Shown: positions 19,020 through 28,291 of the stretch, in pieces
Layout: each line of letters starts with the position of its first letter
Numbering within the stretch: the stretch's first letter is position 1
Source: Drancourtella massiliensis
GTDB lineage: Bacteria > Bacillota > Clostridia > Lachnospirales > Lachnospiraceae
NCBI RefSeq assembly: GCF_016900655.1
Contig: NZ_JACJKH010000001.1
Location: 62,001-126,000, forward strand
Length of the DNA: 64,000 nt
Direction: 5' to 3'
Notes under the pieces: model-generated
Databases searched by the model: none
Told to the model about the DNA's origin: nothing
What the model saw: only the letters and a program-made list of their open reading frames with translations
Translations under genes and position numbers: made by a program

Positions 19020-20417
19020 ATGAATGAATTGACAATGAATCTGGAACCGCACAGTGCGGTTCCTCTTTATGAACAGATTTATCAGTATATAAAAAATGAC
19101 ATACAGAAAGGGAGGATTTCCGCAGGGGAAAAACTCCCTTCTACCCGTTCTCTGGCCGGCTATCTGGAAGTCAGCAGAAGTACGGTGGAACTTGCCTATG
19201 AACAGCTTGTATCGGAAGGTTATATCGAATCGGTACCGTACAAAGGGACATTTGTGCTGGATGTTAAGGAACTGTACCGGCTAAAACCGAAAAAGACAGT
19301 TGCAGGAGGACAGCAGGAGAAGAAAAAAGATATCCTGTATGACTTTTCTCCGCACGGGGTAGATCTGAAGCGTTTCCCGTATCAGGTGTGGAGAAAGCTC
19401 TCGAAAGATGTGCTGGGGGAGGACAAGTCCGAGCTGTTCCGGATGGGAGATCCGCAGGGGGAATATGGACTGAGAAGAGTCGTCGCCTCCTATCTTTACC
19501 AGGCGCGGGGGGTCAACTGTACGCCGGAACAGATCATCATCGGGGCAGGGAACGACTATATGCTTCTTCTGCTCCATACCATTCTCGGACATAATCATAA
19601 AGTGGCGTTCGAAAATCCGACTTACCGACAGGCATACCGGATGTTTGAGCGGCTCGGATATCCGGTATGTACTGTGGATATGGACAAATACGGAATGGAA
19701 GCCAGTATCCTTCGGGAGACGGATGCGGATATTGCCTATGTCATGCCGTCCCACCAGTATCCCCTTGGAATTGTTATGCCGATCAGGCGGAGAATGGAGC
19801 TCCTGGCATGGGCAGATGAAAAAGAAGGGCGTTATCTGATCGAGGATGATTACGACAGTGAATTCCGTTATAAAGGAAAACCGATCCCGGCGCTGAAAGG
19901 TTACGATGCGTCGGAGAAGGTGATCTATCTCGGCACTTTTTCCAAATCCATCGCTCCGGCTATCCGTATGAGTTACATGGTACTTCCGGAAAGCCTGATG
20001 AAAGTTTATCAGGCGGCTTGCCGGTTTATCAATCCGACCGTATCCAGAGTGGATCAGATGATTCTGCAGAAGTTTATCGAAGACGGTCATTACGAGCGTC
20101 ACCTCAACCGGATGCGGGCACTTTATAAAGGAAGGCACGATACCTTCCTGAACTGTCTGAAACCATTTGCAGGAAAATGCAGGATTTCCGGAGAACATGC
20201 CGGTGTCCACCTGCTTTTGACATTTGAGGACGGACGGTCGGAAGAGGAACTGATCCGGCTTGCAAGGGAGGAAAAAGTGGCGGTCTACGGTCTTTCCTCC
20301 TACGATACACAGGGGACCAGAAAAAACCAGGCTTCTGTGCTTCTCGGTTATGCCAATATGGAAGAAGACCAGATTAAAGAAGCAGTGGAAATCCTGAGAA
20401 AAGCCTGGCTTTCCTGA
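19020..20417 (+). CDS. MocR/PdxR-type transcriptional regulator (GntR HTH plus aminotransferase domain)
   Basis: The 465-residue chimeric regulator starts 2 bp after the glnS stop, with no clear ribosome-binding site, suggesting coupled translation. Residues about 12-80 form a GntR winged helix (PLYEQIYQYIKNDI, KLPSTRSLAGYLEVSRSTV). The rest is a fold-type I aminotransferase domain with the PLP lysine in GTFSKSIAP and DDYDSEFRY before it. MocR proteins sense PLP or amino-compound adducts. Known relatives control vitamin B6, GABA or taurine genes. No such target is adjacent here. Confidence 0.88.
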   Translation: MNELTMNLEPHSAVPLYEQIYQYIKNDIQKGRISAGEKLPSTRSLAGYLEVSRSTVELAYEQLVSEGYIESVPYKGTFVLDVKELYRLKPKKTVAGGQQEKKKDILYDFSPHGVDLKRFPYQVWRKLSKDVLGEDKSELFRMGDPQGEYGLRRVVASYLYQARGVNCTPEQIIIGAGNDYMLLLLHTILGHNHKVAFENPTYRQAYRMFERLGYPVCTVDMDKYGMEASILRETDADIAYVMPSHQYPLGIVMPIRRRMELLAWADEKEGRYLIEDDYDSEFRYKGKPIPALKGYDASEKVIYLGTFSKSIAPAIRMSYMVLPESLMKVYQAACRFINPTVSRVDQMILQKFIEDGHYERHLNRMRALYKGRHDTFLNCLKPFAGKCRISGEHAGVHLLLTFEDGRSEEELIRLAREEKVAVYGLSSYDTQGTRKNQASVLLGYANMEEDQIKEAVEILRKAWLS

Positions 20418-20450
20418 GAAAAATCAAATGTGAATTTTTCAAAAAAAGGC

Positions 20451-20479
20451 TTTCAAAATCGTGGAAAAACGAGTATAAT
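20451..20479 (+). promoter_or_regulatory. Predicted promoter of the HPr/Crh-like gene
   Basis: TTTCAA (20451-20456), a 17-bp spacer and TATAAT (20474-20479). Confidence 0.5.
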
Positions 20480-20528
20480 AAGGAGCTGTCTGATAAGAAA
20501 AATATGCACATAAGGCAGGAGAAAAACA

Positions 20529-20753
20529 ATGAGAGAGGTATATGTGAATATTGGTTCAGTGGAGAAAGCAAAAGGACTGAATGGAGTTCTGAGAAAACTG
20601 GAGGGGGATTTCGATCTGGTTCAGGGGAGAGCCACGATTGATGCGAAATCCTTTTTGGGGATCCTTAGTATGGATTTATCCAAATCTGTCAAGCTGATCA
20701 TTCATGACAGTGATTCGGTCGACATGACACTTCTGGAAGAATATATGGCATAG
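20529..20753 (+). CDS. HPr-fold protein lacking the phosphorylated histidine (Crh-like)
   Basis: The 74-residue protein aligns with HPr through KSFLGILSMDLSKSVKLIIHDSD, the equivalent of the HPr KSIMGVMSLG region. Ser41 is retained at the HPrK/P target position (Ser46 in HPr). The His15 region is replaced by SVEKAKGLN, so it cannot relay PTS phosphate. This combination is that of Crh, a regulatory HPr paralogue in Bacillus, though length and sequence are divergent. Regulation of carbon catabolism is inference. It has its own promoter and terminator and precedes a beta-galactosidase gene. Confidence 0.75.
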   Translation: MREVYVNIGSVEKAKGLNGVLRKLEGDFDLVQGRATIDAKSFLGILSMDLSKSVKLIIHDSDSVDMTLLEEYMA

Positions 20754-20773
20754 TGACAGAGAGGATAAAAGGG

Positions 20774-20813
20774 AAAAAGAAAGAAGCATCAAACGGGGAT
20801 GCTTCTTTCTTTT
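20774..20813 (+). terminator. Terminator after the Crh-like gene
   Basis: GAAAGAAGCATC and GATGCTTCTTTC form a 12-bp stem closed by AAAA/TTTT and a 7-nt loop. Confidence 0.88.
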
Positions 20814-20856
20814 CATAAAGAGAAACCCAGAAACAAATTTAAGCAGGAGATTAAAA

Positions 20857-22602
20857 ATGGAGAACAGAATAGAAATAAAAGATGAGATTTATGTAAACGG
20901 AGAAAAACTGCAGATCATTTCAGGAAGTATCCATTATTTCCGGGTAGTTCCGGAATACTGGAGAGACCGTTTGGAAAAATTAAAGGCCATGGGCTGTAAT
21001 ACGGTGGAAACCTATGTGGCGTGGAATGTCCACGAGCCGTACGAAGGGGAGTTTCACTTTGAAGGAGAATATGATCTTTGCAGATTCATGGAACTGGCAC
21101 AGGAGCTGGGGTTATATGTGATTTTAAGACCGTCTCCGTATATCTGCGCAGAGTGGGAGTTCGGCGGATTCCCGGCATGGCTTTTAACGAAACCGGGAAT
21201 CCGGCTTCGCTGCAATAACAAAGTATATCTGGACTGCGTAGAGCGTTATTATGAAAAACTGATTCCGATGATTGTGCCGTATCAGTTCACAAAGGGCGGT
21301 CCGGTACTGATGCTTCAGATCGAGAACGAATATGGTTCTTATGGAAATGATAAAGAATATCTGAACGCATTGAAAACAATGATGGTAGAACGAGGCATTG
21401 AAATACCATTTGTGACTTCGGATGGCACAGATGATCATATGCTGGCTGACGGAGGCGTTGAAGATGTCTGGCAGACTGCAAATTTCGGTTCCAAAGGTTC
21501 GGAGAGATTTGACGAGTTGGAAAGTGTCATTGGAAATCAGCCGCTGATGTGTATGGAATTCTGGGATGGCTGGTTCGATCACTGGGGACAGGGAGAACAT
21601 AAAGTTGTAGGTCTTGAGGACCATAGAAAATCCCTGGAAGATATGCTGAATCGGGGACATGTGAACTTCTACATGTTCCATGGTGGAACAAACTTTGGGT
21701 TTATGAATGGTTCTAATTATGATGGAAAGCTTCTTCCGGATGTGACATCCTACGATTACGATGCTCCATTAAGCGAGGATGGCCAGATTACAGAGAAGTA
21801 TCTGGAATTCCAGAAAGTGATTTCCAAATTCCGTGAGATTCCGGAAGTGGAGTTTACAACTCCAATTACAAGAAAATCATATGGAACATTGCAGGTACAG
21901 GAAAAAGCAGGACTTTTTGATACGTTGGATACATTAAGCACCCCGGTCAGAGAGGCCATGCCGTTGTCCATGGAGGAACTTGGACAAAATTATGGCTATG
22001 TTCTCTACAGAAGTACAATTACCAGAGGAAAAGAGATTCGTTCCTGCGAAATCCGTGGCGGAGCAGACCGTGCAATTCTCTTTGCGGATGGAAAACAGGT
22101 AGATATCCGTAATGATTATGAGATGGACAGAACGACTGGATTTGAACTGGAAAATGAACAGGGAAATCTTGATATTCTGATGGAAAATATGGGAAGAGTC
22201 AATTACGGACCGGAAATTGAATTACAGAAAAAAGGAATTACCCATGGGGTTCTGGTCAATGGAACGTTCCATATGGGATGGGATATGTATCCGCTTCCGT
22301 TTGAGGACATCTCAAAGGTGGATTTCGCAAGAGATTATGAAGAAGGGATGCCTGCATTCTACAAATTTACATTTGATGCCAGGGAGACGGGAGATACGTT
22401 CCTTGACGTGACCGGATTCGGAAAAGGATGCGTGTTTGTAAATGGTAAAAACATCGGAAGATTCTGGGAGGCCGGCCCGCAGAGACGTCTTTATATTCCG
22501 GGACCGCTGTTGAGAGAAGGAACCAATGAAATTATTCTGTTTGAGACGGACGGAAAAGCGGTTGAGACAATCTGTCTCATGGATACACCGGATCTGGGAT
22601 AA
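20857..22602 (+). CDS. Beta-galactosidase, glycoside hydrolase family 35
   Basis: GH35 enzyme of 581 residues without a signal peptide, so cytoplasmic. The TIM-barrel catalytic domain begins with SGSIHYFRVVPEYWRDRL. The acid/base Glu158 lies in LQIENEYGSYG and the nucleophile Glu234 in MCMEFWDGWFD. FMFHGGTNFGF-like YMFHGGTNFGF follows. C-terminal beta domains include VFVNGKNIGRFWEAGPQ. GH35 enzymes remove terminal beta-galactose, often beta-1,3-linked, from imported oligosaccharides. The start follows AGCAGGAG. No sugar transporter is adjacent. Confidence 0.92.
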   Translation: MENRIEIKDEIYVNGEKLQIISGSIHYFRVVPEYWRDRLEKLKAMGCNTVETYVAWNVHEPYEGEFHFEGEYDLCRFMELAQELGLYVILRPSPYICAEWEFGGFPAWLLTKPGIRLRCNNKVYLDCVERYYEKLIPMIVPYQFTKGGPVLMLQIENEYGSYGNDKEYLNALKTMMVERGIEIPFVTSDGTDDHMLADGGVEDVWQTANFGSKGSERFDELESVIGNQPLMCMEFWDGWFDHWGQGEHKVVGLEDHRKSLEDMLNRGHVNFYMFHGGTNFGFMNGSNYDGKLLPDVTSYDYDAPLSEDGQITEKYLEFQKVISKFREIPEVEFTTPITRKSYGTLQVQEKAGLFDTLDTLSTPVREAMPLSMEELGQNYGYVLYRSTITRGKEIRSCEIRGGADRAILFADGKQVDIRNDYEMDRTTGFELENEQGNLDILMENMGRVNYGPEIELQKKGITHGVLVNGTFHMGWDMYPLPFEDISKVDFARDYEEGMPAFYKFTFDARETGDTFLDVTGFGKGCVFVNGKNIGRFWEAGPQRRLYIPGPLLREGTNEIILFETDGKAVETICLMDTPDLG

Positions 22603-22635
22603 ATAAAAAATATAGCACAACACAAAAGATGTCCC

Positions 22636-22664
22636 TTGTACACGGAAAACCTGCATAGTATAAT
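22636..22664 (+). promoter_or_regulatory. Promoter of the sirtuin-like gene
   Basis: TTGTAC (22636-22641), a 17-bp spacer and TATAAT (22659-22664). A small stem-loop GCCCTT/AAGGGC (22682-22697) lies in the leader. Confidence 0.6.
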
Positions 22665-22721
22665 AAATAAAAAGGGTTTCGGCCCTTGAAAAAGGGCAGA
22701 GTCCAAAAGGAGAGGATTGCC

Positions 22722-23456
22722 ATGCAGGAGTTAAACAAGCTGGACACATTGAGGGAGATTATCGACAGAGGACAGTATATTGTCGCATTATGCGGTTCCG
22801 GGATGATGGAAGAGTGCGGAATTTATCCACTCAAGGAGCAGGAACGTGCTTACCGGATTGAGGAAAGGTACGGACGATCTCCGGAATACCTTTACACGGA
22901 CGCCTTTTTTAATACACGGACAGAAATGTTTTACGATTTTTATAAACACGAGATTCTTGCAGATCTGGAGCCGTCGGCATCTACCTATGCTCTTGCGGCA
23001 ATGGAGCGGGCAGGAAAGCTGAAATGTATTATTTCAAGCAATATCTATGAGTTAAGTGAACGGAGCGGATGTAAAAACGTGATCAATCTTCATGGAAGTA
23101 TTTATCACAATCATTGCCAGAGATGCGGAAAAACATATTCTGTTGATTATATCAGACAGGCAAAGAAAGTTCCGTACTGTGAAGTGTGCGGAGGCGTGAT
23201 CCGTCCGGATGTGTCGTTTTTTGGAGAGATGCTTGACAGCGAAAAGCTTTCCAGAACACTGGAAGAGATTGAAAAGAGTGATGTACTGCTTCTGCTGGGC
23301 ACGTCGCTTAGTTCGGAAGTATTCCATAACTATATTAAATGCTTTGAGGGAAGCAAGATCGTTTTGATTCACAATGAAGAGACGCTGATGGATGAAAAAG
23401 CAGATCTGCTGATTTATGATGAACCGAAAAATATTCTTCCCAAACTTGGCTATTAA
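22722..23456 (+). CDS. Divergent Sir2-family (sirtuin-like) protein
   Basis: The 244-residue protein keeps the sirtuin frame: the catalytic-type His124 in LHGSI, two CxxC zinc pairs (Cys132/135 and Cys153/156), IRPDVSFFGE and LLGTSLSSEV. The NAD-binding signature GAGxSxxSGIPxFR is replaced by CGSGMMEECGIYPLKEQ, and TQNID by SSNIY. Standard NAD-dependent deacylation may therefore be lost or altered. The start at 22722 is preceded by AAAGGAGAGG. It is a single gene with its own promoter and terminator. Confidence 0.8.
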   Translation: MQELNKLDTLREIIDRGQYIVALCGSGMMEECGIYPLKEQERAYRIEERYGRSPEYLYTDAFFNTRTEMFYDFYKHEILADLEPSASTYALAAMERAGKLKCIISSNIYELSERSGCKNVINLHGSIYHNHCQRCGKTYSVDYIRQAKKVPYCEVCGGVIRPDVSFFGEMLDSEKLSRTLEEIEKSDVLLLLGTSLSSEVFHNYIKCFEGSKIVLIHNEETLMDEKADLLIYDEPKNILPKLGY

Positions 23457-23461
23457 AGAAT

Positions 23462-23496
23462 AAAGACTGCTGTGCGATTTCAACAGCAGTCTTTTT
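23462..23496 (+). terminator. Terminator of the sirtuin-like gene
   Basis: AAAGACTGCTGT and ACAGCAGTCTTT form a 12-bp stem followed by TTTTT-type sequence. Confidence 0.88.
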
Positions 23497-23503
23497 CCGT
23501 GCA

Positions 23504-23532
23504 TTGACGCAAATGGAAAAATCCCTTATCAT
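23504..23532 (+). promoter_or_regulatory. Promoter of the ABC-F gene
   Basis: TTGACG (23504-23509), a 17-bp spacer and TATCAT (23527-23532). The start site near 23539 rules out translation from the in-frame TTG at 23504. Confidence 0.6.
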
Positions 23533-23593
23533 ATCTGGTAGTATGATCGGATACAGAAAGAATGAAATCGAAGAAGACAGGAGCAGCAAAGAG

Positions 23594-25378
23594 ATGAATA
23601 TCATAAATATAGAACACATTACAAAACGATTTGGCGATAAGTTTCTTTTTGAAGATGCCTCTTTTGGGGTACAGGAAGGAGACAAAATAGGGATTGTCGG
23701 AATTAACGGTACCGGAAAATCCACCCTTCTGAAGATGATTGCCGGAGAGGAGGAGCCGGATGAAGGACAGATTATCCGGCAGAATGGGAAAAAGGCTGCC
23801 TATCTTCTGCAGAATCCGGTGTTTTGCGCGGATTCGGATATTGCCGGATATGCACTGGACGGAAATCCGGATACGGACTGGAAGGTGCAGAGCAATCTGA
23901 CGAAGCTTGGAATTCTGGACTATACGGCAAAGATGGCAGACCTTTCCGGCGGACAGAGGCGAAAGGTGGCGCTGGCGAAAGTGCTGGCCGAAGATGTGGA
24001 TATTCTGCTTCTGGACGAGCCGACCAACCATCTGGATGAGGGAATGATTATCTGGCTGGAAGACTACCTGAGAAATTACCGGGGTGTTGTACTGATGGTA
24101 ACCCATGACCGTTATTTTCTGGACCGTGTGACGAACCGGATTCTGGAAGTGGATAATGGAAAAATCTATGGATATGAGGCCGGTTATTCCGGATTTCTGG
24201 AACTGAAAGCCCAAAGAGAAGAGATGGAACTTGCATCTGAGAGAAAGCGTAAAAGTGTGCTCCGTATGGAGCTGGAATGGGCAAAGCGGGGATGCCGTGC
24301 AAGAAGTACAAAGCAGAGAGCGAGACTGGAACGGCTGGAGGCACTGAAAAACGGGAAAGTGCCGGAGGCGGAAAAGAGTGTGGATGTTGCAAAGATCAGT
24401 ACCAGGATGGGAAAGAAAACCATCGAACTTCACCATATTTCAAAAGGATATGGGGAGAGGAACCTGATCCGGGATCTGGACTACATTGTTCTGAGAGACC
24501 AGAGGCTTGGCATTATCGGACCGAACGGCTGCGGAAAGTCCACACTGCTGAAAATGATGGCGGGGCAGATTGCTCCGGATGAGGGAGAGATTGAAATCGG
24601 GGAGACGATCCGGATCGGTTATTTCGCCCAGGAAGTGCCGGATATGGATAACAGTGTCCGGGTGATCGATTATATCAAGGACTTCGGAGAATATGTCCAG
24701 ACGGAAGAAGGAAAGATCAGCGCATCGGCAATGCTGGAGCGATTCCTTTTCACGCCGGAGATGCAGTACACGCCGGTGGAAAAACTGTCCGGAGGAGAAA
24801 AACGCCGCCTTTATCTTCTGAGTGTTCTGATGCAGGGAGCGAATGTCCTTCTGCTTGATGAACCGTCCAATGATCTGGATATTGCAACGGTGACCATTCT
24901 GGAAGATTATCTGAATTCTTTTGAGGGGATTGTCGTGGCCGTATCCCATGACCGCTATTTCCTCGATAATGTTGTGGACCGGATTTTCGAACTGGACGGA
25001 AACGGGGATGTAACACAGTACGAAGGAGGATACACCGATTATCTGAATGCCAGAGGTGAACAGAGAAAAGAGACGGAAGAGGCGGAGAAATCAAGGAAAA
25101 ACGAAGCGGGAGACTGGAAGAAGCCCCGTCAGGCAAAACTGAAATTTACTTACAAAGAGCAAAAAGAGTATGAGGGGATTGATGATGAAATATCATCTCT
25201 GGAAGCAAAGCTTGAAAAACTGGATCAGGATATGATGGCGAATGCCACCAATTCTATGAAACTGACAGAATTGACCCGGGAAAAAGATAAAACAGAAAAA
25301 GAACTGGAAGAAAAAATGGAACGGTGGGTCTATCTCAACGATCTGGCCGAGCGGATTGCAGAACAGAACGCACAGTAA
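23594..25378 (+). CDS. ABC-F family ATPase (Uup-type)
   Basis: The 594-residue soluble protein has two ABC ATPase domains and no membrane segment. Domain 1 has GINGTGKST, LSGGQRRK and LLLDEPTNHLD. Domain 2 has GPNGCGKST, LSGGEKRR and LLLDEPSNDLD. A basic linker (about residues 210-250) joins them. The C terminus is a coiled coil (YKEQKEYEGIDDEISSLEAK region), as in Uup. ABC-F proteins act on ribosomes or DNA structures. Antibiotic-protection members exist, but the Uup-like tail argues for a housekeeping role. ATG 23594 lies downstream of the promoter. Confidence 0.88.
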   Translation: MNIINIEHITKRFGDKFLFEDASFGVQEGDKIGIVGINGTGKSTLLKMIAGEEEPDEGQIIRQNGKKAAYLLQNPVFCADSDIAGYALDGNPDTDWKVQSNLTKLGILDYTAKMADLSGGQRRKVALAKVLAEDVDILLLDEPTNHLDEGMIIWLEDYLRNYRGVVLMVTHDRYFLDRVTNRILEVDNGKIYGYEAGYSGFLELKAQREEMELASERKRKSVLRMELEWAKRGCRARSTKQRARLERLEALKNGKVPEAEKSVDVAKISTRMGKKTIELHHISKGYGERNLIRDLDYIVLRDQRLGIIGPNGCGKSTLLKMMAGQIAPDEGEIEIGETIRIGYFAQEVPDMDNSVRVIDYIKDFGEYVQTEEGKISASAMLERFLFTPEMQYTPVEKLSGGEKRRLYLLSVLMQGANVLLLDEPSNDLDIATVTILEDYLNSFEGIVVAVSHDRYFLDNVVDRIFELDGNGDVTQYEGGYTDYLNARGEQRKETEEAEKSRKNEAGDWKKPRQAKLKFTYKEQKEYEGIDDEISSLEAKLEKLDQDMMANATNSMKLTELTREKDKTEKELEEKMERWVYLNDLAERIAEQNAQ

Positions 25379-25411
25379 GAAACAGAAAAGAAAAAAGATT
25401 TAATGCTTTAC

Positions 25412-25440
25412 TTGACAAAAGGATGATTCATTGTTACAAT
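25412..25440 (+). promoter_or_regulatory. Promoter of ilvN-ilvC
   Basis: TTGACA (25412-25417), a 17-bp spacer and TACAAT (25435-25440), located right after the ABC-F stop codon. Confidence 0.8.
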
Positions 25441-25442
25441 AA

Positions 25443-25466
25443 AAAAACAGAACGCACTCTGTTTTT
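25443..25466 (+). other. Leader hairpin at the start of the ilvN transcript
   Basis: AAAAACAGA and TCTGTTTTT form a perfect 9-bp A/T-rich stem with a 6-nt loop, beginning at or near the predicted start site. It ends in a T run and so resembles a very early terminator, or may protect the 5' end. No T-box or leader peptide was seen. Confidence 0.4.
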
Positions 25467-25491
25467 AGAAAAGAAAGTAGAGGTAGGTTGT

Positions 25492-26031
25492 ATGAGAAAG
25501 CAGGTTTATTCTTTATTGGTGGATAATACACCGGGAGTGCTGAGCCGTATTGCAGGACTTTTCAGCAGAAGAGGGTTCAGTATTGACAGCATTACGGCAG
25601 GTGTGACAGCGGATCCGCGTTTTACAAGGATCACGGTTGTGGCAAGCGGGGATGAGAGGATTCTCTCTCAGATCGAAAAGCAGGTTCGGAAGCTGGAAGA
25701 TGTACTGGAGATTAAGCTTCTCAATGATGAGGAAGCGGTTTACAGAGAGCTTATTCTTGTAAAGATCAAGGCAGATGCGACGCTTCGGCCGGGTATTATC
25801 GCGATCGCGGATGTGTTCCGTGCGAAGATCATCGATGTGGAGAAAGAATCTCTGATTATAGAGCTTACCGGAGCACAGTCTAAACTGGACGCGTTTTTGA
25901 ATCTGCTTGACGGCTACGAGATTCTAGAACTTGCGCGGACCGGAATCACCGGACTTTCCAGAGGAAATAAAGATATTGCGGATGCAGAGGAGATTCTGAG
26001 AAAAAGGGCCGAGGAAAACGGTCTGGACTAA
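25492..26031 (+). CDS. ilvN: Acetolactate synthase small (regulatory) subunit
   Basis: The 179-residue protein has an N-terminal ACT domain (YSLLVDNTPGVLSRIAGLFSRRGFSIDSI) and the C-terminal domain with ELILVKIKAD. The regulatory subunit stimulates the catalytic subunit and confers valine feedback inhibition in branched-chain amino acid synthesis. The catalytic ilvB gene is not adjacent. The ATG at 25492 has GAGGTAGG upstream, and an in-frame extension further 5' would begin before the promoter. It is co-transcribed with ilvC (62-bp gap). Confidence 0.93.
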   Translation: MRKQVYSLLVDNTPGVLSRIAGLFSRRGFSIDSITAGVTADPRFTRITVVASGDERILSQIEKQVRKLEDVLEIKLLNDEEAVYRELILVKIKADATLRPGIIAIADVFRAKIIDVEKESLIIELTGAQSKLDAFLNLLDGYEILELARTGITGLSRGNKDIADAEEILRKRAEENGLD

Positions 26032-26042
26032 TCAGCAGCTGA

Positions 26043-27110
<1,068 letters not shown>

Positions 27111-27140
27111 TTTTTGATGCACGAATAATGCTATATGGAG

Positions 27141-27185
27141 AGTCGATATTGGGACACATGTTTCCCGGTATCGGCTTTCTTTTTG
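27141..27185 (+). terminator. Terminator of ilvN-ilvC
   Basis: AGTCGATATTGGGA and TCCCGGTATCGGCT form a 14-bp stem with three G-T pairs, an 8-nt loop and a following TTTCTTTTT run. Confidence 0.85.
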
Positions 27186-27240
27186 CTGTTTCACATGATA
27201 AAGACTATATGATACAATGAAGGAAGAGGGAGTGAAATAG

Positions 27241-27759
27241 ATGAAAAAGTGGAAGTATGAGATCATGGCAGGGACTCTTCTGCTTCTGGTCAGTATCCGG
27301 ATTTATGAAATCGAAATTGGAACTCTGGTGGGACTTGTGTGCCTTATACGGGGATTGGAAGAGCTCTACCGACAGACGGGAGATCAGAGGTTCCGGTATG
27401 CCTGGATTGCAGGAATTGGAACGGCAATGGTTCGGTTTACAGGCACCTATGAGACAGGACCCTGGAGATGGGCGGGGCTCCTGGCCCAGCTGTTTTATCT
27501 CGTTATGGCAACATTGGCAGTCTGTGCCGCTGCCAGGGATGATCCGGAGCAGGAGCAGAAATCAAAACGCTTTGCTGTATGGCAGATGTTGTTCCTGATT
27601 TATACAGCAGTTTGTGGATTCAGAAGCTTTGTGGGAGATCAGGCTTCGTATGCCTGGATGTTAAGTCTTGTGTTACTGGCAGGAGGCGTGCTGCTGGCAG
27701 TGACGCTTGGCATCCTGATCCGAGACTGCAATGTGATCAGAGATGTTCCGGCAGAATAA
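27241..27759 (+). CDS. Hypothetical membrane protein
   Basis: The 172-residue protein has about five hydrophobic segments: near residues 8-20, 27-38, 77-97, 112-128 and 138-160. It has a positive N terminus (MKKWKYE) and a charged loop ARDDPEQEQKSKR between the third and fourth segments. I recognise no family. The start ATG follows GGAAGAGGGAGTG. It lies between ilvC and the convergent rpsT gene, ending just before a bidirectional terminator. Confidence 0.65.
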   Translation: MKKWKYEIMAGTLLLLVSIRIYEIEIGTLVGLVCLIRGLEELYRQTGDQRFRYAWIAGIGTAMVRFTGTYETGPWRWAGLLAQLFYLVMATLAVCAAARDDPEQEQKSKRFAVWQMLFLIYTAVCGFRSFVGDQASYAWMLSLVLLAGGVLLAVTLGILIRDCNVIRDVPAE

Positions 27760-27797
27760 AAAACAGAGATACCTTTGAGCAAAGAGAAACAACAAAT

Positions 27798-27834
27798 AAA
27801 AAAGACATCCTCTGACGGTTTCAGGATGTCTTTT
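27798..27834. terminator. Bidirectional terminator between the membrane protein gene and rpsT
   Basis: AAAAGACATCCT and AGGATGTCTTTT form a 12-bp stem flanked by A- and T-rich runs, so it can serve both convergent genes. Confidence 0.85.
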
Positions 27835-27852
27835 GCTTTTTGTTTCTATAAA

Positions 27853-28116
27853 TTAAGCGATAGAGTTTACAGCTTTTGTAAGGCGGGAAACTTTTCTTGC
27901 GCAAGTGTTTTTGTGGTAAACACCTTTGCTTCCAGCCTTGTTGATCTCAGAGATTGCTACGCTGAGTGCTTCTTTTGCAGCAGCAGCGTCTTTGTTAGCA
28001 ACAGCTGTCTCAACTTTCTTCACGCAAGTTTTCACTTTAGATTTGATCGCCTTATTTCTTGCAGTTCTTGTCTCAGCAACTAAAATTCTTTTCTTTGCGG
28101 ATTTAATGTTAGCCAT
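27853..28116 (-). CDS. rpsT: 30S ribosomal protein S20
   Basis: The 87-residue, lysine- and alanine-rich helical protein begins MANIKSAKKRILVAETRTAR and has the typical KGVYHKNTCARKVSRL C-terminal region. S20 binds 16S rRNA early in 30S assembly. The minus-strand start has GGAGGTG upstream. It is a single gene with its own promoter and an approximately 80-nt structured leader, next to the divergent gpr. Confidence 0.97.
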   Translation of the reverse strand: MANIKSAKKRILVAETRTARNKAIKSKVKTCVKKVETAVANKDAAAAKEALSVAISEINKAGSKGVYHKNTCARKVSRLTKAVNSIA

Positions 28117-28157
28117 GACCTACACCTCCAACTCTGGTAAATTCATTTCTTGTTCAT

Positions 28158-28187
28158 CGTCAGAGCCGGACACGGAACGATCTGACG
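28158..28187 (-). promoter_or_regulatory. Structured leader of rpsT
   Basis: In the rpsT mRNA leader CGTCAGA and TCTGACG form a 7-bp stem around a 16-nt interior, between the promoter and ribosome-binding site. Such a structure could allow S20 autoregulation; that is inference. Confidence 0.4.
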
Positions 28188-28201
28188 AAGCATACTCATT
28201 T

Positions 28202-28230
28202 ATTTTATGTCAATAAATAATTTCTGTCAA
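28202..28230 (-). promoter_or_regulatory. Promoter of rpsT
   Basis: On the minus strand, TTGACA (28230-28225), a 17-bp spacer and TAAAAT (28207-28202). A second TTGACA lies at 28213-28208 without a suitably spaced -10 box. Confidence 0.75.
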
Positions 28231-28291
28231 TACATATTTCGGCTTTTTTTTGAGAAACTAGTGTTTAAATGAAAAAAAGCGAGGTTTTATC

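Noticed and set aside
23480-24436. 318-codon minus-strand ORF opposite the ABC-F gene
   Set aside because: Antisense to conserved ATPase motifs, and it crosses the ABC-F promoter and preceding terminator.
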